Counted from the first letter of the stretch, positions 24,710 through 34,750 are shown. The stretch: 56,356 nucleotides of DNA from an uncultured Proteiniphilum sp. (GCF_937873925.1 NZ_CALNAT010000047.1:1-56356), one strand, 5' to 3'. A program made the numbers and translations. Notes: generated from the letters alone by a model not told the origin.

Positions 24710-25058
24710 ATTCAATCATCCCTATTTTCTTTCTCTTCCGGAAAACGGCAGTGGGTACTTCCGGATAAAATCCGCACTTTTGGGTTTGGAGAAAAGACTG
24801 CTCGTGCTACACACGTAATTCGCTTTGTATTTTTCGTTTACTTCGTTCACTACGTTCTCGTGGTGCAACTTCGTTGTTATATTCGACTATCCCATTATTC
24901 CTAATAACAATCGAATAACAGCTGAATGATAATGGAATATTAAATTTTCAAATCTTTATTCTTTATTCTGCAACAGTCTTGAATCCTGGCTAGCTAGGCC
25001 TTGGTCCTTTACTCCTTGTTTTAAAATACAACAGACAACAAAAACATTTAATAAACAT
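24710..25058. other. Gene-free leader before the TonB receptor
   Basis: This stretch has no credible reading frame. It has a short GC-rich inverted segment around 24985-25005 (GGCTAGCTAGGCC) and TTCG-rich low-complexity sequence at about 24826-24890. I looked for a cobalamin riboswitch because TonB receptors often carry one, and found no B12-box. Confidence 0.5.
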
Positions 25059-27485
25059 ATGAGAAAAATTATATTTATTGCAATAATCCTCTTTACCGTA
25101 GTGGTTGCGGGAAAGGCGCAAGCGCAGAGAGGTACGGATGCCAACATTATTGGCGATGTGCAGAGCGGAGGAGAACATGTACCCTATATCACTATATCGA
25201 TAGACGGAACGACCATCGGTACCTCGACTGATGCTACCGGACATTTCCAGTTAATAAACCTACCGGTAGGGGAGTTGACGGTGCGTGTCAGCGGTATCGG
25301 CTACAAGAGCGTAACCCGGAAAGTAAATACGAAAGCCAACACTACCGAAGAGATTAAATTCGTCATTGAGGAGGATCCTCTGTTATTAGAGAGTGTAGTG
25401 GTTACCGCCGATCGTAATCAGACCAACCGTGCCGAAGCGCCGGTAATTGTCTCATCGATCTCTCCACAGTTGATGATACGAACACAATCGGTGAATATCG
25501 CCGAGGGGCTCTCTTTTACTCCCGGGCTGCGTACGGAGACCAACTGTCAAAACTGCGGATTCACCCAGTTACGGATGAACGGGATGGAAGGGCCTTATAC
25601 ACAGATACTATTGAATAGCCGACCGGTATTCAGCGGGCTGGCCGGTGTGTATGGGCTGGAACTGATCCCTGCCAATATGGTGGAGCGGATGGAGGTGGTT
25701 CGCGGCGGTGGATCGGCCCTTTTTGGCGGGAATGCTATCGCCGGAACGGTCAACATCATCACCAAGGAGCCGGTCAGGAACTCCTACCGTATCGACGGAC
25801 GGATCGGAGCAATTAACGTGGGTGGACATGAAGGCTCTACCACAAAAGCCGACGGGCAATTGAACATCAACGCGTCGGTGGTGAGCGACGACCGGAAAAC
25901 GGGCGGATATATCTATACGATGTTGCGTAACCGCGGGGCATATGATGCCAATGGCGACGGCTTTAGTGAGCTGGTAGAGATGGAGAATACAACATTTGGA
26001 TTTAATGTGTTCCATAAACCGGGAAGCAAAAGCAAGATATGGCTCGATGGGTACCGGATCAGCGAATACCGGCGGGGTGGTAATATGCTCGATTATCTTC
26101 CCCATGAGGCAGATGTCGCCGAGCAACTCAACCACCTTATCTCGGGTGGAAATCTCTCCTATGATCTCTTCACCAATAGCAAGTATGACAAGCTGAGCCT
26201 TTATGCGTCGGCTCAGCATGTGGCACGCGCTTCCTATTACGGCGCTGAGCAAGATCCCAACGCTTATGGAGATACAAAGGACCTGACTTCTTCGGTAGGG
26301 GCACAGTACAATCTAAACAACGACTGGTTCCTGTTTGCTCCTTCTACTACCGTCTTGGGGATCGATAATACCAACGACAACCTGCATGATGTGAAATTAG
26401 GCGCCGGAGGAGAAGAGAATACCACCCTTATCGACCAGTATGTAAATACGCTGGGTACTTTCGTCCAGCAGGACTGGAAATCGGAGAAAGTGAACCTCTC
26501 CCTGGGATTGCGTTACGACTACTATTGGATCAAAGATACGGAAAGTGTGGGGGACGATCCAAACGGCGGGGTACTGGTACCGCGTGTAGGGGTGCTCTAT
26601 AAATTGACACCCGATTTACGCTTCCGTGTGGGATATGCCAGGGGCTATCGCGCTCCGCAGATCTTTAATGAAGACCTTCATGTCGACCTGGTCAACGCCA
26701 CACGGGTGGAGACCCGGAATGCTCCTGATCTGAAACAAGAGACCTCCAATGCTTTTACTGCCTCTTTCAACTCTGTATTCGATTGGGGAGGTACCTATCA
26801 CGATTTTCTGGCAGAAGGGTTTTATACGTTGTTGAATGACCCGTTCGCCAATGAGTATGCGCTGATTGACGAGGATGATGAGTCACGTGGTTTTTACTAC
26901 GAGAGGGTGAATGCCGAAGATGGCGCTTACGTGGCCGGGGTTAATCTCGAATGGAAATCGTTCCTGTCCACTCAACTGGAGACACAGCTCGGTTTTACTT
27001 TCCAGTCCAGCCACTACAAAACGGTCCAGGCCTGGGGGGAACAGGAAGAGAGCGTATCAAGGAATTTTATGCGTACCCCCAGTCAGTACGGTTACGCTAC
27101 TTTTGTCTGGAAACCGACCCATCACTTCAATGCCTCTTTTTCGCTCAACTATACCGGACCCATGGATGTTCCACACTTCGGTCTCTATGCCGATGACTTT
27201 GAGGGTGCTGATCGGGAAAGGGTAGAGACCGCAATCAATAACGGTTACATCATAGAAGGAGAAAGGTTAGAGAGAACCCGCAGTTTTCTGGTGGCCGACC
27301 TGTTATTCTCCTATGATTTCCATTTGGGCAAAGAGACTACAATGGAGTTCTTCGCCGGTGTGAAGAATATCTTCAACCAGATACAGAACGATTACGACAG
27401 AGGTGTGTACCGCGATGCCGCTTACATTTACGGCTCCTCGCTGCCGCGTACCATCAACTTTGGTATCCGGTTCGGTAATTTGTAG
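25059..27485 (+). CDS. TonB-dependent receptor, probable metal-complex uptake
   Basis: An 808-residue outer-membrane receptor with a signal peptide ending near residue 22 and a carboxypeptidase-regulatory-like domain (about 28-105: IGDVQSGGEHVPYITISIDG). The plug (about 115-235) contains the unusual TETNCQNCGFTQLRMNG, with a CxxC pair, and MVERMEVVRGGGSALFGGNAIAGTVNI. The barrel ends with PRTINFGIRFGNL. There is no SusD partner. The CxxC in the plug is shared, in my memory, with a subgroup of Bacteroidetes receptors for metal-related ligands. The upstream His-rich gene and palindrome support metal uptake. The ligand is unknown. Confidence 0.88.
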   Translation: MRKIIFIAIILFTVVVAGKAQAQRGTDANIIGDVQSGGEHVPYITISIDGTTIGTSTDATGHFQLINLPVGELTVRVSGIGYKSVTRKVNTKANTTEEIKFVIEEDPLLLESVVVTADRNQTNRAEAPVIVSSISPQLMIRTQSVNIAEGLSFTPGLRTETNCQNCGFTQLRMNGMEGPYTQILLNSRPVFSGLAGVYGLELIPANMVERMEVVRGGGSALFGGNAIAGTVNIITKEPVRNSYRIDGRIGAINVGGHEGSTTKADGQLNINASVVSDDRKTGGYIYTMLRNRGAYDANGDGFSELVEMENTTFGFNVFHKPGSKSKIWLDGYRISEYRRGGNMLDYLPHEADVAEQLNHLISGGNLSYDLFTNSKYDKLSLYASAQHVARASYYGAEQDPNAYGDTKDLTSSVGAQYNLNNDWFLFAPSTTVLGIDNTNDNLHDVKLGAGGEENTTLIDQYVNTLGTFVQQDWKSEKVNLSLGLRYDYYWIKDTESVGDDPNGGVLVPRVGVLYKLTPDLRFRVGYARGYRAPQIFNEDLHVDLVNATRVETRNAPDLKQETSNAFTASFNSVFDWGGTYHDFLAEGFYTLLNDPFANEYALIDEDDESRGFYYERVNAEDGAYVAGVNLEWKSFLSTQLETQLGFTFQSSHYKTVQAWGEQEESVSRNFMRTPSQYGYATFVWKPTHHFNASFSLNYTGPMDVPHFGLYADDFEGADRERVETAINNGYIIEGERLERTRSFLVADLLFSYDFHLGKETTMEFFAGVKNIFNQIQNDYDRGVYRDAAYIYGSSLPRTINFGIRFGNL

Positions 27486-27497
27486 GCTTGCCATGCC

Positions 27498-27563
27498 CCC
27501 GGTTATTCGCCGGGAGTAAACAGATTTTATCCGGGTTTCTCCCTGCCGGGAATAAGCCCGGAT
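27498..27563 (+). terminator. Tandem GC-rich hairpins after the TonB receptor
   Basis: CCCGG/CCGGG (27498-27514) and ATCCGGG/CCCGGAT (27529-27563) form two hairpins in a row. No T-run follows the second, so this may be an mRNA-end stabiliser or a Rho-type stop. Confidence 0.4.
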
Positions 27564-27604
27564 AAATACTATATTATCCCCCTTATCATCTCACCTTTTT
27601 ATAT

Positions 27605-27612
27605 TACTTTTG
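27605..27612 (+). promoter_or_regulatory. Promoter -7 element before the HD-domain gene
   Basis: TACTTTTG matches TAnnTTTG and lies 58 bases before the start at 27671. No clear -33 TTG is seen. Confidence 0.4.
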
Positions 27613-27670
27613 TAACACAAGATGCTGGTTGTTCAGAAAATCCTGTGATGGCAATTTGTTTGCTGACTTT

Positions 27671-28207
27671 ATGGATACACAGAAAATTATCGACAAATAT
27701 TATAAAGCAGGGACAAAACTCTATGATATCTATATGTCGCATGTGACGGATGTGACAAATAAATCCCTGTCCATCGCCCAGAAACATCCGGAATTGGCGG
27801 TGGATGTCCGGTTTATTAAGGAGGCGGGAATGCTTCACGATATCGGTATTTTCCTTACAAAAGCGCCCCATATTGCCTGTGAAGGCAGTTATCCCTATAT
27901 TTGCCACGGCTACCTGGGGCGTGAATTACTTACGGAGGAAGGTTATCCCAGACATGGATTGGTGTGTGAAAGGCATACAGGTACCGGATTAAGTCTGGAG
28001 ACCATTATCAACCGGAAACTGCCGATTCCCTATAGGGATATGCGGCCGCAGAGCTTAGAGGAGAAAATTATCTGTTTTGCCGATAAATTTTTCTCCAAAT
28101 CGCAGTTAGGAAAAGAAAAACCGATAAAGAAGATCAGACAGAACCTGGCCAGTCACGGATGGCATCAGGTAGAGGTATTTGACGAATGGTGCGAAATCTT
28201 TCTTTAA
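27671..28207 (+). CDS. HD-domain phosphohydrolase-like protein
   Basis: A 178-residue HD-domain protein. The metal-binding motif is the H...HD...D pattern: the first His is in YMSHVTDVTNKSL, the HD pair in AGMLHDIGIFL and a further His/Asp later (ICHGYLGRELL, IICFADKFF). ATG 27671 starts the conserved domain (MDTQKIIDKYY); an upstream alternative at 27629 is less likely. It could hydrolyse a nucleotide or another phosphate ester; the substrate is not known. It stands alone between the TonB receptor and grpE. Confidence 0.8.
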   Translation: MDTQKIIDKYYKAGTKLYDIYMSHVTDVTNKSLSIAQKHPELAVDVRFIKEAGMLHDIGIFLTKAPHIACEGSYPYICHGYLGRELLTEEGYPRHGLVCERHTGTGLSLETIINRKLPIPYRDMRPQSLEEKIICFADKFFSKSQLGKEKPIKKIRQNLASHGWHQVEVFDEWCEIFL

Positions 28208-28378
28208 AACGGGGTCTTCACTCCGCTTTTTTTATTTTTGGCAAACTATTTGCAATAGAATTATCGGTTCAGGATTTTAAAGAATAAGCCAAGAATCAAG
28301 ACATCTCATCAAACAGAGATGAAAATTTGGAATGTTCCAGGCTCTAAAATATTTCATAGAAAAAAATAAAACAATTAT

Positions 28379-28981
28379 ATGGGAAGCAACGATCAAGGGA
28401 ATATAGATCCCGAAGAGAGGGATGAAAAGGTGACCAAAGGTCAGGGAGAGACATTAAACGGAGTGTCCGGAGACAAAATGGCAGACGGGCCGGAAGAGGT
28501 TGAAGCGACTGAGGAATCAGCGGAGCATCAGCAAGAAATAGACAACCTCCGGCAAAAATATGATGAACTGAATGATAGTTATCTTCGTTTGAATGCCGAA
28601 TTCGATAATTTCCGTAAACGTACGTTAAAAGAGAAGGCTGAACTCATCAAAAGTGGAGGAGAACGGGTCTTGCTTGATATTATTACTCTTGTTGATGATT
28701 TTGAACGGGCACTTGAATCATTGCATAAGACGGAAGACAAAGAAGCCATGCTCGAAGGGATGGACCTTATTTATTCGAAATTTATCGCTTTCCTGAAACA
28801 ACACGGAGTGAATGAAATCGAAGCAATCGGACAGCCGTTCGATGCCGACAGTTTCGAGGCGGTAACTACTATCCCGGCGCCTGAAGGGTCGCAGAAAGGA
28901 ATAGTGGTGGATTGCCTCCAGAAAGGTTATCGGCTGAACGACAGGATTATCCGTTTTTCGAAAGTGATTGTGGGGGAATAA
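28379..28981 (+). CDS. grpE: GrpE nucleotide exchange factor
   Basis: A 200-residue cochaperone that releases ADP from DnaK. An acidic disordered N-terminus (to about residue 50) leads into a long coiled-coil (EIDNLRQKYDELNDSYLRLNAEF, then NFRKRTLKEKAELIK). The beta-wing domain follows (GQPFDADSFEAVTTIPAP ... KGYRLNDRIIRFSKVIVGE). The stop is one base before the dnaJ ATG, the usual Bacteroidetes order grpE-dnaJ without dnaK. Confidence 0.97.
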   Translation: MGSNDQGNIDPEERDEKVTKGQGETLNGVSGDKMADGPEEVEATEESAEHQQEIDNLRQKYDELNDSYLRLNAEFDNFRKRTLKEKAELIKSGGERVLLDIITLVDDFERALESLHKTEDKEAMLEGMDLIYSKFIAFLKQHGVNEIEAIGQPFDADSFEAVTTIPAPEGSQKGIVVDCLQKGYRLNDRIIRFSKVIVGE

Positions 28982-28982
28982 G

Positions 28983-30140
28983 ATGGCAGCAAAAAGAGAT
29001 TTTTATGAAGTACTGGGGATACCCAAAGCAGCTACTGCCGAAGAAATAAAAAAAGCTTACCGTAAGAAAGCTATCCAGTATCACCCCGATAAAAATCCCG
29101 GGGATAAAGAAGCGGAAGAGAAGTTCAAGGAGGCGGCAGAGGCTTATGAGGTCCTGAGTGATGAGAGGAAGCGCGCCCGGTACGACCAGTTCGGCCATGC
29201 AGGCGTGGGTGGAGCCGCTTCCGGCGGTTTCGGCGGCGGAGGCATGTCCATGGAGGATATTTTCTCTCAATTCGGAGACATCTTTGGCGGCCACTTTGGC
29301 GGTTTCGGGGGTTTCGGCGGCTTCGGCAGTTCCCAGCGGGGAAGAAAGGTGAACAGGGGATCCGATCTTCGCGTGAAGGTGAAACTGGATTTGAAAGAAA
29401 TCCTTAACGGTGTGGAGAAGAAAATCAAGGTGAAGAAATATGTTTCCTGCAGCCATTGCAATGGTAACGGATCTGAAAACGGGAATTCGTTCTCCACCTG
29501 TACTACCTGTAACGGTTCGGGCGTAGTGACCCGTGTGGCAAACACCATTCTCGGCCAGATGCAAACCTCCTCCACCTGTCCCACCTGTAACGGAGAGGGG
29601 ACGACCATCATCAAAAAATGTACTTATTGCAACGGTGAAGGGATCGTGCGTGATGAAGAGGTCTTGTCTATCAGGATACCTGCCGGTGTAGCCGAAGGGA
29701 TGCAACTATCCATGTCCGGAAAGGGGAATGCTGCCCGGAGAGGAGGGGTGAACGGCGACCTGTTGATCGTCGTGGAGGAGGAACAGGATCCGGACCTGAT
29801 CCGTGACGAGAATGATGTGATATACAATCTGTTCCTCAGTTTCCCCATGGCTGCCCTTGGCGGTACGGTGGAGGTTCCCACTATCGATGGAGTAGCCAAA
29901 GTGAAAATCGAGCCGGGTACACAACCGGGAAAAGTATTGCGTTTGCGAAATAAAGGCCTTCCTTCGGTAAATGGTTTCGGCAAAGGAGATGAACTGGTCA
30001 ATGTGAATGTGTATGTTCCGGAAAACCTGACTGAGAAAGAGCGGAAGTGGATGCAGGAGATGGATAAGTCGGAGAATTTTATTCCCTCTAAAACAGTACG
30101 GAGAAGTGTATTCGATAAATTCAAGAAAATGTTCGATTAG
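28983..30140 (+). CDS. dnaJ: Chaperone protein DnaJ
   Basis: A 385-residue class I J-protein. The J domain (residues 1-68) has the HPD motif in QYHPDKNPGD. A Gly/Phe-rich linker follows (GGFGGGGMSMEDIFSQFGD ... GGFGGFGGFG). Four zinc motifs are present: CSHCNGNG, CTTCNGSG, CPTCNGEG and CTYCNGEG. The C-terminal substrate-binding domains follow (LRLRNKGLPSV). It stimulates DnaK ATPase activity. ATG 28983 gives the canonical start MAAKRDFYEVLGI and is chosen over the upstream 28968. Confidence 0.97.
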   Translation: MAAKRDFYEVLGIPKAATAEEIKKAYRKKAIQYHPDKNPGDKEAEEKFKEAAEAYEVLSDERKRARYDQFGHAGVGGAASGGFGGGGMSMEDIFSQFGDIFGGHFGGFGGFGGFGSSQRGRKVNRGSDLRVKVKLDLKEILNGVEKKIKVKKYVSCSHCNGNGSENGNSFSTCTTCNGSGVVTRVANTILGQMQTSSTCPTCNGEGTTIIKKCTYCNGEGIVRDEEVLSIRIPAGVAEGMQLSMSGKGNAARRGGVNGDLLIVVEEEQDPDLIRDENDVIYNLFLSFPMAALGGTVEVPTIDGVAKVKIEPGTQPGKVLRLRNKGLPSVNGFGKGDELVNVNVYVPENLTEKERKWMQEMDKSENFIPSKTVRRSVFDKFKKMFD

Positions 30141-30184
30141 TACAATCTTTATAGATAACTATACTATATAAGCGGTAGGTGTCG

Positions 30185-31078
30185 ATGAGCAATGCGGACA
30201 ACAGACATATCATACATGAGATTACCCCTTTATCAGATAAGGATTGCTTTTATATTGCCGACCGGAGGAAATCGGAATTCACCTATCCTTTGCATTCCCA
30301 TAGCGAGTTCGAGATCAATTATATTGAAAATGCCGGAGGGGTAAGACGCATCGTGGGCGACTCCGTCGAGATCATCGGCAAGTACGACCTTACGCTTATC
30401 GCCGGTGAGGAGTTGGAGCATGTATGGGAACAGTATCAATGTACCTCGAAACAGATCAGGGAGATAACCATCCAGTTCTCCAAGGATCTTTTTTTTGGTA
30501 ATCTCCTCCATAAGAACCAGTTCGACAGTATCCGGAAGATGCTCAACAGTGCGCAGAAAGGAATTAACTTTCCGATGGAAACCATTATGAAGATTTATCC
30601 CATGCTTGATACGCTTTCTGCCGAGAGATCGGGATTTCATGCAGTGATAAAACTGCTGACCATTCTGTATGAACTTTCCCTGTGTGATAATTACCGTACA
30701 CTGGCGAGCACTTCTTTTGCCCATATCGATGAGAATTCCGACAGCCGGCGTGTGCGCAAAATACATGAATATATAAATAACCATTACAAAGAGGAAATAC
30801 GGTTGGAGGACCTCGCGGGCATTATAGGGATGACCCCCGTGGCACTGAGCCGTTTTTTTAAGTTAAGATCCGGAAAAACAGTATCCGATTATATTATAGA
30901 TATCCGTTTGGGACACGCTGCAAGGCTTTTGGTGGATACAACCAATACCATCGCCGAAATTTGCTATGAATGCGGTTTCAATAATTTATCTAATTTCAAT
31001 CGTATTTTTAAGAAAAGGAAAAGCTGTCCGCCGAAGGAATTCCGTGAAAATTTCAGAAAAACAAAAATGATCATCTGA
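30185..31078 (+). CDS. AraC-family transcriptional regulator
   Basis: A 297-residue regulator. Residues about 20-110 form a cupin-like sensing domain (FTYPLHSHSEFEINYIENAGG). Residues about 195-295 are the double helix-turn-helix of the AraC family (IRLEDLAGIIGMTPVALSRFFK, and CYECGFNNLSNFNRIFKKRKSCPPKEFR). A GTG at 30179 is an alternative start. It begins 44 bases after dnaJ and lies directly upstream of the SusC-type gene in the same direction, so it probably controls the glycan locus in response to a sugar. Confidence 0.85.
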   Translation: MSNADNRHIIHEITPLSDKDCFYIADRRKSEFTYPLHSHSEFEINYIENAGGVRRIVGDSVEIIGKYDLTLIAGEELEHVWEQYQCTSKQIREITIQFSKDLFFGNLLHKNQFDSIRKMLNSAQKGINFPMETIMKIYPMLDTLSAERSGFHAVIKLLTILYELSLCDNYRTLASTSFAHIDENSDSRRVRKIHEYINNHYKEEIRLEDLAGIIGMTPVALSRFFKLRSGKTVSDYIIDIRLGHAARLLVDTTNTIAEICYECGFNNLSNFNRIFKKRKSCPPKEFRENFRKTKMII

Positions 31079-31547
31079 CTCCCTTTTTGTATAATTCTAA
31101 CCCTTTTCATCACATCTTTATAAAACTATTTTTCTTTTTTTACAGGAATTTTTCTGTTGAAAAAGTACCATTATAAGATAAAATGATATCTTAAATCTCG
31201 CCATTATAGTACTTTTGTTTTGATTTTGTAATCCTATAGTCATCTTCATTTTAATAATGAATGGCTGTGGATATAATTTATAATTATTTTTAATACAGGC
31301 AAATATAGTACCTTTTTTGTTTTCGGAAAAAATTCTGGGAAAACGGAAGCATTGATTAAGAAAGTATCGTTATCGGATAAGATAATACTTGTGTTCGCAT
31401 AGTACGTTAATATATCTTTGTAGCCGATATGCAACTTTTGTTAAATAATAATTTAAATCGTATGAAACGGGTGTGAATCCTGCTTGACTCTAAAAGTCTT
31501 GGTTCAGAAACGTTCCATACACCGAAATGAAAAAATGAAATAATCGT
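31079..31547. other. Control region of the polysaccharide utilisation locus
   Basis: No gene is seen in this 469-base stretch. It holds three TATAGTAC-type motifs (31205, 31304 and, as CATAGTAC, 31398), two CCATTATA direct repeats 33 bases apart (31168 and 31201), a nested inverted repeat (AAAAGTAC 31161 with GTACTTTT 31209) and a consensus promoter. Confidence 0.6.
31389..31420 (+). promoter_or_regulatory. Promoter of the susC-like gene
   Basis: TTG (31389-31391), 21 bases and TATCTTTG (31413-31420) match the Bacteroidetes consensus. A CATAGTAC copy lies within the spacer. Confidence 0.65.
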
Positions 31548-34500
31548 ATGAAAAACGTGATGATGTTATTTCTGGCTCTTACAATGAGCCTCTCGTTAAT
31601 GGCACAGCAGCGCAGGATAACCGGTACCGTGACGGACAGTAAGGATAACTCTGCGATGATCGGTGTGAATATTATTGAAAAAGGAACTTTAAACGGTACA
31701 ATTACCGATGTCGATGGAAATTTTTCCCTGAATGTGATCACCAGAGATCCGGTACTGGTTTTGTCCAGTATCGGGTATGAGACGCTTGAAGTCAGTGTCG
31801 GTAACCGTTCCAGCCTGACTATTGCTATGGAAGAGGATACTGAATTATTGGATGAGGTGGTGGTTGTAGGATATGGATCTATGAGAAAAAGAGATCTGTC
31901 CGGTTCGGTTGCACAAGTAAAGGCCGATGATATCCTTTCAGGTAATCCGGCTGCGAGCATCAATCAGGCATTACAGGGCCGTATTGCAGGTACAATGGTT
32001 AATCAAAATGACGGTGCTCCCGGTGCCGGGATTAGCATGCAAATCAGGGGTACGAATTCATTCTCCTCAAATACACAACCTCTCTATATTGTTGATGGGA
32101 TTCCTTTTGAAGCGCCGTCAACCCCCAGAAGTGCTGAAAATACGGATGGGAGCCTCGAAGCATCTTCTAATGCACTTTCATTCATCAATCCGCATGATAT
32201 TGCATCTATAGAGGTTTTGAAAGATGCTTCGGCCACAGCTATCTACGGTTCACGTGGGGCAAATGGAGTTGTGCTTATTACCACAAAGTCAGGGGAAAAG
32301 GGAAAGCCGCGGATCGAGTTTACATCCAATCTGAGTACTTCTGCTATTCGTAAACGGATACCAGTTCTTGATGGTTATCATTATGCATTGTACCGTAATG
32401 AGCAGCAAGATAATGCATTATTGTATGACGATTCTCCTTTCACCCAGTATGTATACCCCTCACCCGGCACATGGAAATTTGAATCAAGTAATGGAGAGTT
32501 TTTAAGCGCTAGGTATAATCCTTCACCCGAAGATTTTTTATCCCCGGGTTGGAAAGAAGGTGTAGATGCCAATGGCGGTGTCTGGAGACAATGGGTAGAA
32601 GGAACAAACTGGCAGGATCAGATTTTTCAGACAGGAAGTTCTCAAGAATACAACATGCTTATATCAAGTGCAACAGACAGGGGAAATTATACCTTTTCAG
32701 GTAATTATACCACTCAGGATGGTATCATTAAAGGCACCGGATTTGAAAGATATACTCTAAGGTCGAATGTTAGTCAGGATATTTCTAAAAATATTACTGT
32801 CGGACTAAATCTCAGTTATACCAATTCTACGACCGACTTCGCCAAAGGGAACTCTTTGGATTATAGTATTCTTCGCTCTGCATTACTCTATCCGTCGACC
32901 ATTTATTATGGTGATTTTTCTCAGAGCGATGAGTTACTTTGGTTATCTGCAAACCCTCGTACTTATGTGTTATCAGCAAAAAATGAATTATCAAGTAAGA
33001 ATGTGTTTTCATCGGCATTTGCCAGTGTACGACTGCATGAAAACCTGGTTTTTCGTCAAAACCTGGGATTGAGTAGTTTTGAAAACCAACGTAGTACTTA
33101 TTATAACCGTGATACAGGAGAGGGTGCAATAGACAAAGTGAACGGTAACGGAGGATTAAGTAACAATAGACAGTCAAATGTAGTGACAGAATCAATGCTG
33201 ACCTATAATCGTATTTTCGGGAAAATCCATAATTTGAATGCCGTAGCAGCTGTCACTTACGAACATAGGGTAAGTAGTGCAGAGGCAATGCAGGCAACCC
33301 AGTTTCCCACTGACATTACCGAAAACTATGATATGGGTGCAGCGTTAGTCCCCGGTAGTCTGGTCAGCTCTAAATTTGAAAGTAAACTATTTTCAATGTT
33401 GGGGCGTATTAATTATGTATTGAACGATAAATATATTTTTACTACCAGTTTCAGACGTGACGGATCCAGTAAATTTACCTCTGACAACCGATATGCTAAT
33501 TTTGCATCCGGTGCTTTTGCTTGGAGAATTTCAGAAGAACCGTTTATTAAAAATTTAAATGTGTTTGATAATTTGAAACTTCGATTGAGCTATGGACAAA
33601 CAGGCAATCAGGCTATTTCCGATTATCAGACATTATACACCATGCGTGTAGCCAACTATCCACTTGGGGGATCAGAATATAGCGGTTTTGTAAGTGACCA
33701 TGTTGTCAACGCCGACTTAAAATGGGAGACTACCGACCAGTATAACGTTGGACTTGATTTCGGGTTCTATAACAATCGTTTGAACTTTATTGTCGATTAC
33801 TATTATAAAAAGACAAACGATCTATTGCAGAATATAAAAACAGCTCAATCAACTGGCTATATTTCTCAAATTATCAATAGTGGTTATGTGACCAATGAAG
33901 GTTTAGAGTTATCGGTAAACTATATTCCAATTCAAAATAAAATCTTTAATTGGAGCATTGACGCAAATTTGTCATTCAACAGGAACAGGATAGGCGGATT
34001 ATCGGCAGATCAATTTTCCAGTCGCCTTTGGTATAAGGCCGATAATGTTTTCATACAACGGAATGGGTTACCAATTGGGGCAATTTACGGATATGTAGAA
34101 GACGGGTTCTATGATAATGAGGCTGAGGTGAGAGCCGACCCAACCTATGCGTCAGCAAGTGCCAATGTGGTCAAGTCGATGATCGGTGAGATCAAATATA
34201 AAGAAGGGCTACACGTCATTGGCAACACAAACCCTGATTATACATTTGGGGTGACCAATAATTTTAAATGGAACAACTTTACATTTGGGTTCTTTATTCA
34301 GGGTGTAATGGGAAATGATATTTTTAATGGAAACCTTATGAATGTTACGCTTTTTAATACAACCAATATACCCCAGACAGTGTATGATTATCGCTGGACT
34401 CCCGAAACAAAAGATATAGCCTGGTGGCCCAAAGCTACGAATCAGGCAAAAAGAACCTGGCTCATTTCTGACCGGTATGTGGAAGACGGTTCCTATGTGC

Positions 34501-34730
34501 GCCTGAAAAATATTAATTTGGGCTATACTTTTAATAAGCCACGATTCCTAAAAGGTGTGAATAGTATCAACCTAAATGCAAGTGCCAGTAATTTGTTGAC
34601 CATAACTGACTATAGTTGGTATGATCCGGATGTAAATGCTTTTGGAGACGATCCTGCCCGGCGAGGAGTGGATGTTTATTCTTATCCTACAAGCAGGACA
34701 TTCTCATTCGGTTTAAAAGTACAGTTCTAA
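31548..34730 (+). CDS. SusC/RagA-type TonB-linked outer-membrane transporter
   Basis: A 1060-residue outer-membrane channel that, with SusD, imports glycan fragments. A signal peptide (to about residue 20) precedes a carboxypeptidase-like domain (RRITGTVTDSKDNSAMIGVNI), the TonB box/linker DEVVVVGYGS and the plug (AASINQALQGRIAGTMVNQNDGAPG ... PLYIVDGIPF ... IEVLKDASATAIYGSRGANGVVL). The barrel follows. Length is typical. The SusD gene follows after 20 bases. Specificity is probably for the oligosaccharide released by the locus's surface GH5 enzyme. Confidence 0.96.
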   Translation: MKNVMMLFLALTMSLSLMAQQRRITGTVTDSKDNSAMIGVNIIEKGTLNGTITDVDGNFSLNVITRDPVLVLSSIGYETLEVSVGNRSSLTIAMEEDTELLDEVVVVGYGSMRKRDLSGSVAQVKADDILSGNPAASINQALQGRIAGTMVNQNDGAPGAGISMQIRGTNSFSSNTQPLYIVDGIPFEAPSTPRSAENTDGSLEASSNALSFINPHDIASIEVLKDASATAIYGSRGANGVVLITTKSGEKGKPRIEFTSNLSTSAIRKRIPVLDGYHYALYRNEQQDNALLYDDSPFTQYVYPSPGTWKFESSNGEFLSARYNPSPEDFLSPGWKEGVDANGGVWRQWVEGTNWQDQIFQTGSSQEYNMLISSATDRGNYTFSGNYTTQDGIIKGTGFERYTLRSNVSQDISKNITVGLNLSYTNSTTDFAKGNSLDYSILRSALLYPSTIYYGDFSQSDELLWLSANPRTYVLSAKNELSSKNVFSSAFASVRLHENLVFRQNLGLSSFENQRSTYYNRDTGEGAIDKVNGNGGLSNNRQSNVVTESMLTYNRIFGKIHNLNAVAAVTYEHRVSSAEAMQATQFPTDITENYDMGAALVPGSLVSSKFESKLFSMLGRINYVLNDKYIFTTSFRRDGSSKFTSDNRYANFASGAFAWRISEEPFIKNLNVFDNLKLRLSYGQTGNQAISDYQTLYTMRVANYPLGGSEYSGFVSDHVVNADLKWETTDQYNVGLDFGFYNNRLNFIVDYYYKKTNDLLQNIKTAQSTGYISQIINSGYVTNEGLELSVNYIPIQNKIFNWSIDANLSFNRNRIGGLSADQFSSRLWYKADNVFIQRNGLPIGAIYGYVEDGFYDNEAEVRADPTYASASANVVKSMIGEIKYKEGLHVIGNTNPDYTFGVTNNFKWNNFTFGFFIQGVMGNDIFNGNLMNVTLFNTTNIPQTVYDYRWTPETKDIAWWPKATNQAKRTWLISDRYVEDGSYVRLKNINLGYTFNKPRFLKGVNSINLNASASNLLTITDYSWYDPDVNAFGDDPARRGVDVYSYPTSRTFSFGLKVQF

Positions 34731-34750
34731 TTTAAAAAAATGATATAAAG

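Noticed and set aside
24710..25058. Possible cobalamin riboswitch before the TonB receptor.
   Set aside because: No B12-box or matching paired elements could be found; the GC-rich hairpin is too short.
25608..26252. A 214-codon open frame opposite the second TonB receptor gene.
   Set aside because: Shadow of the receptor gene; no signal, domain or promoter supports it.
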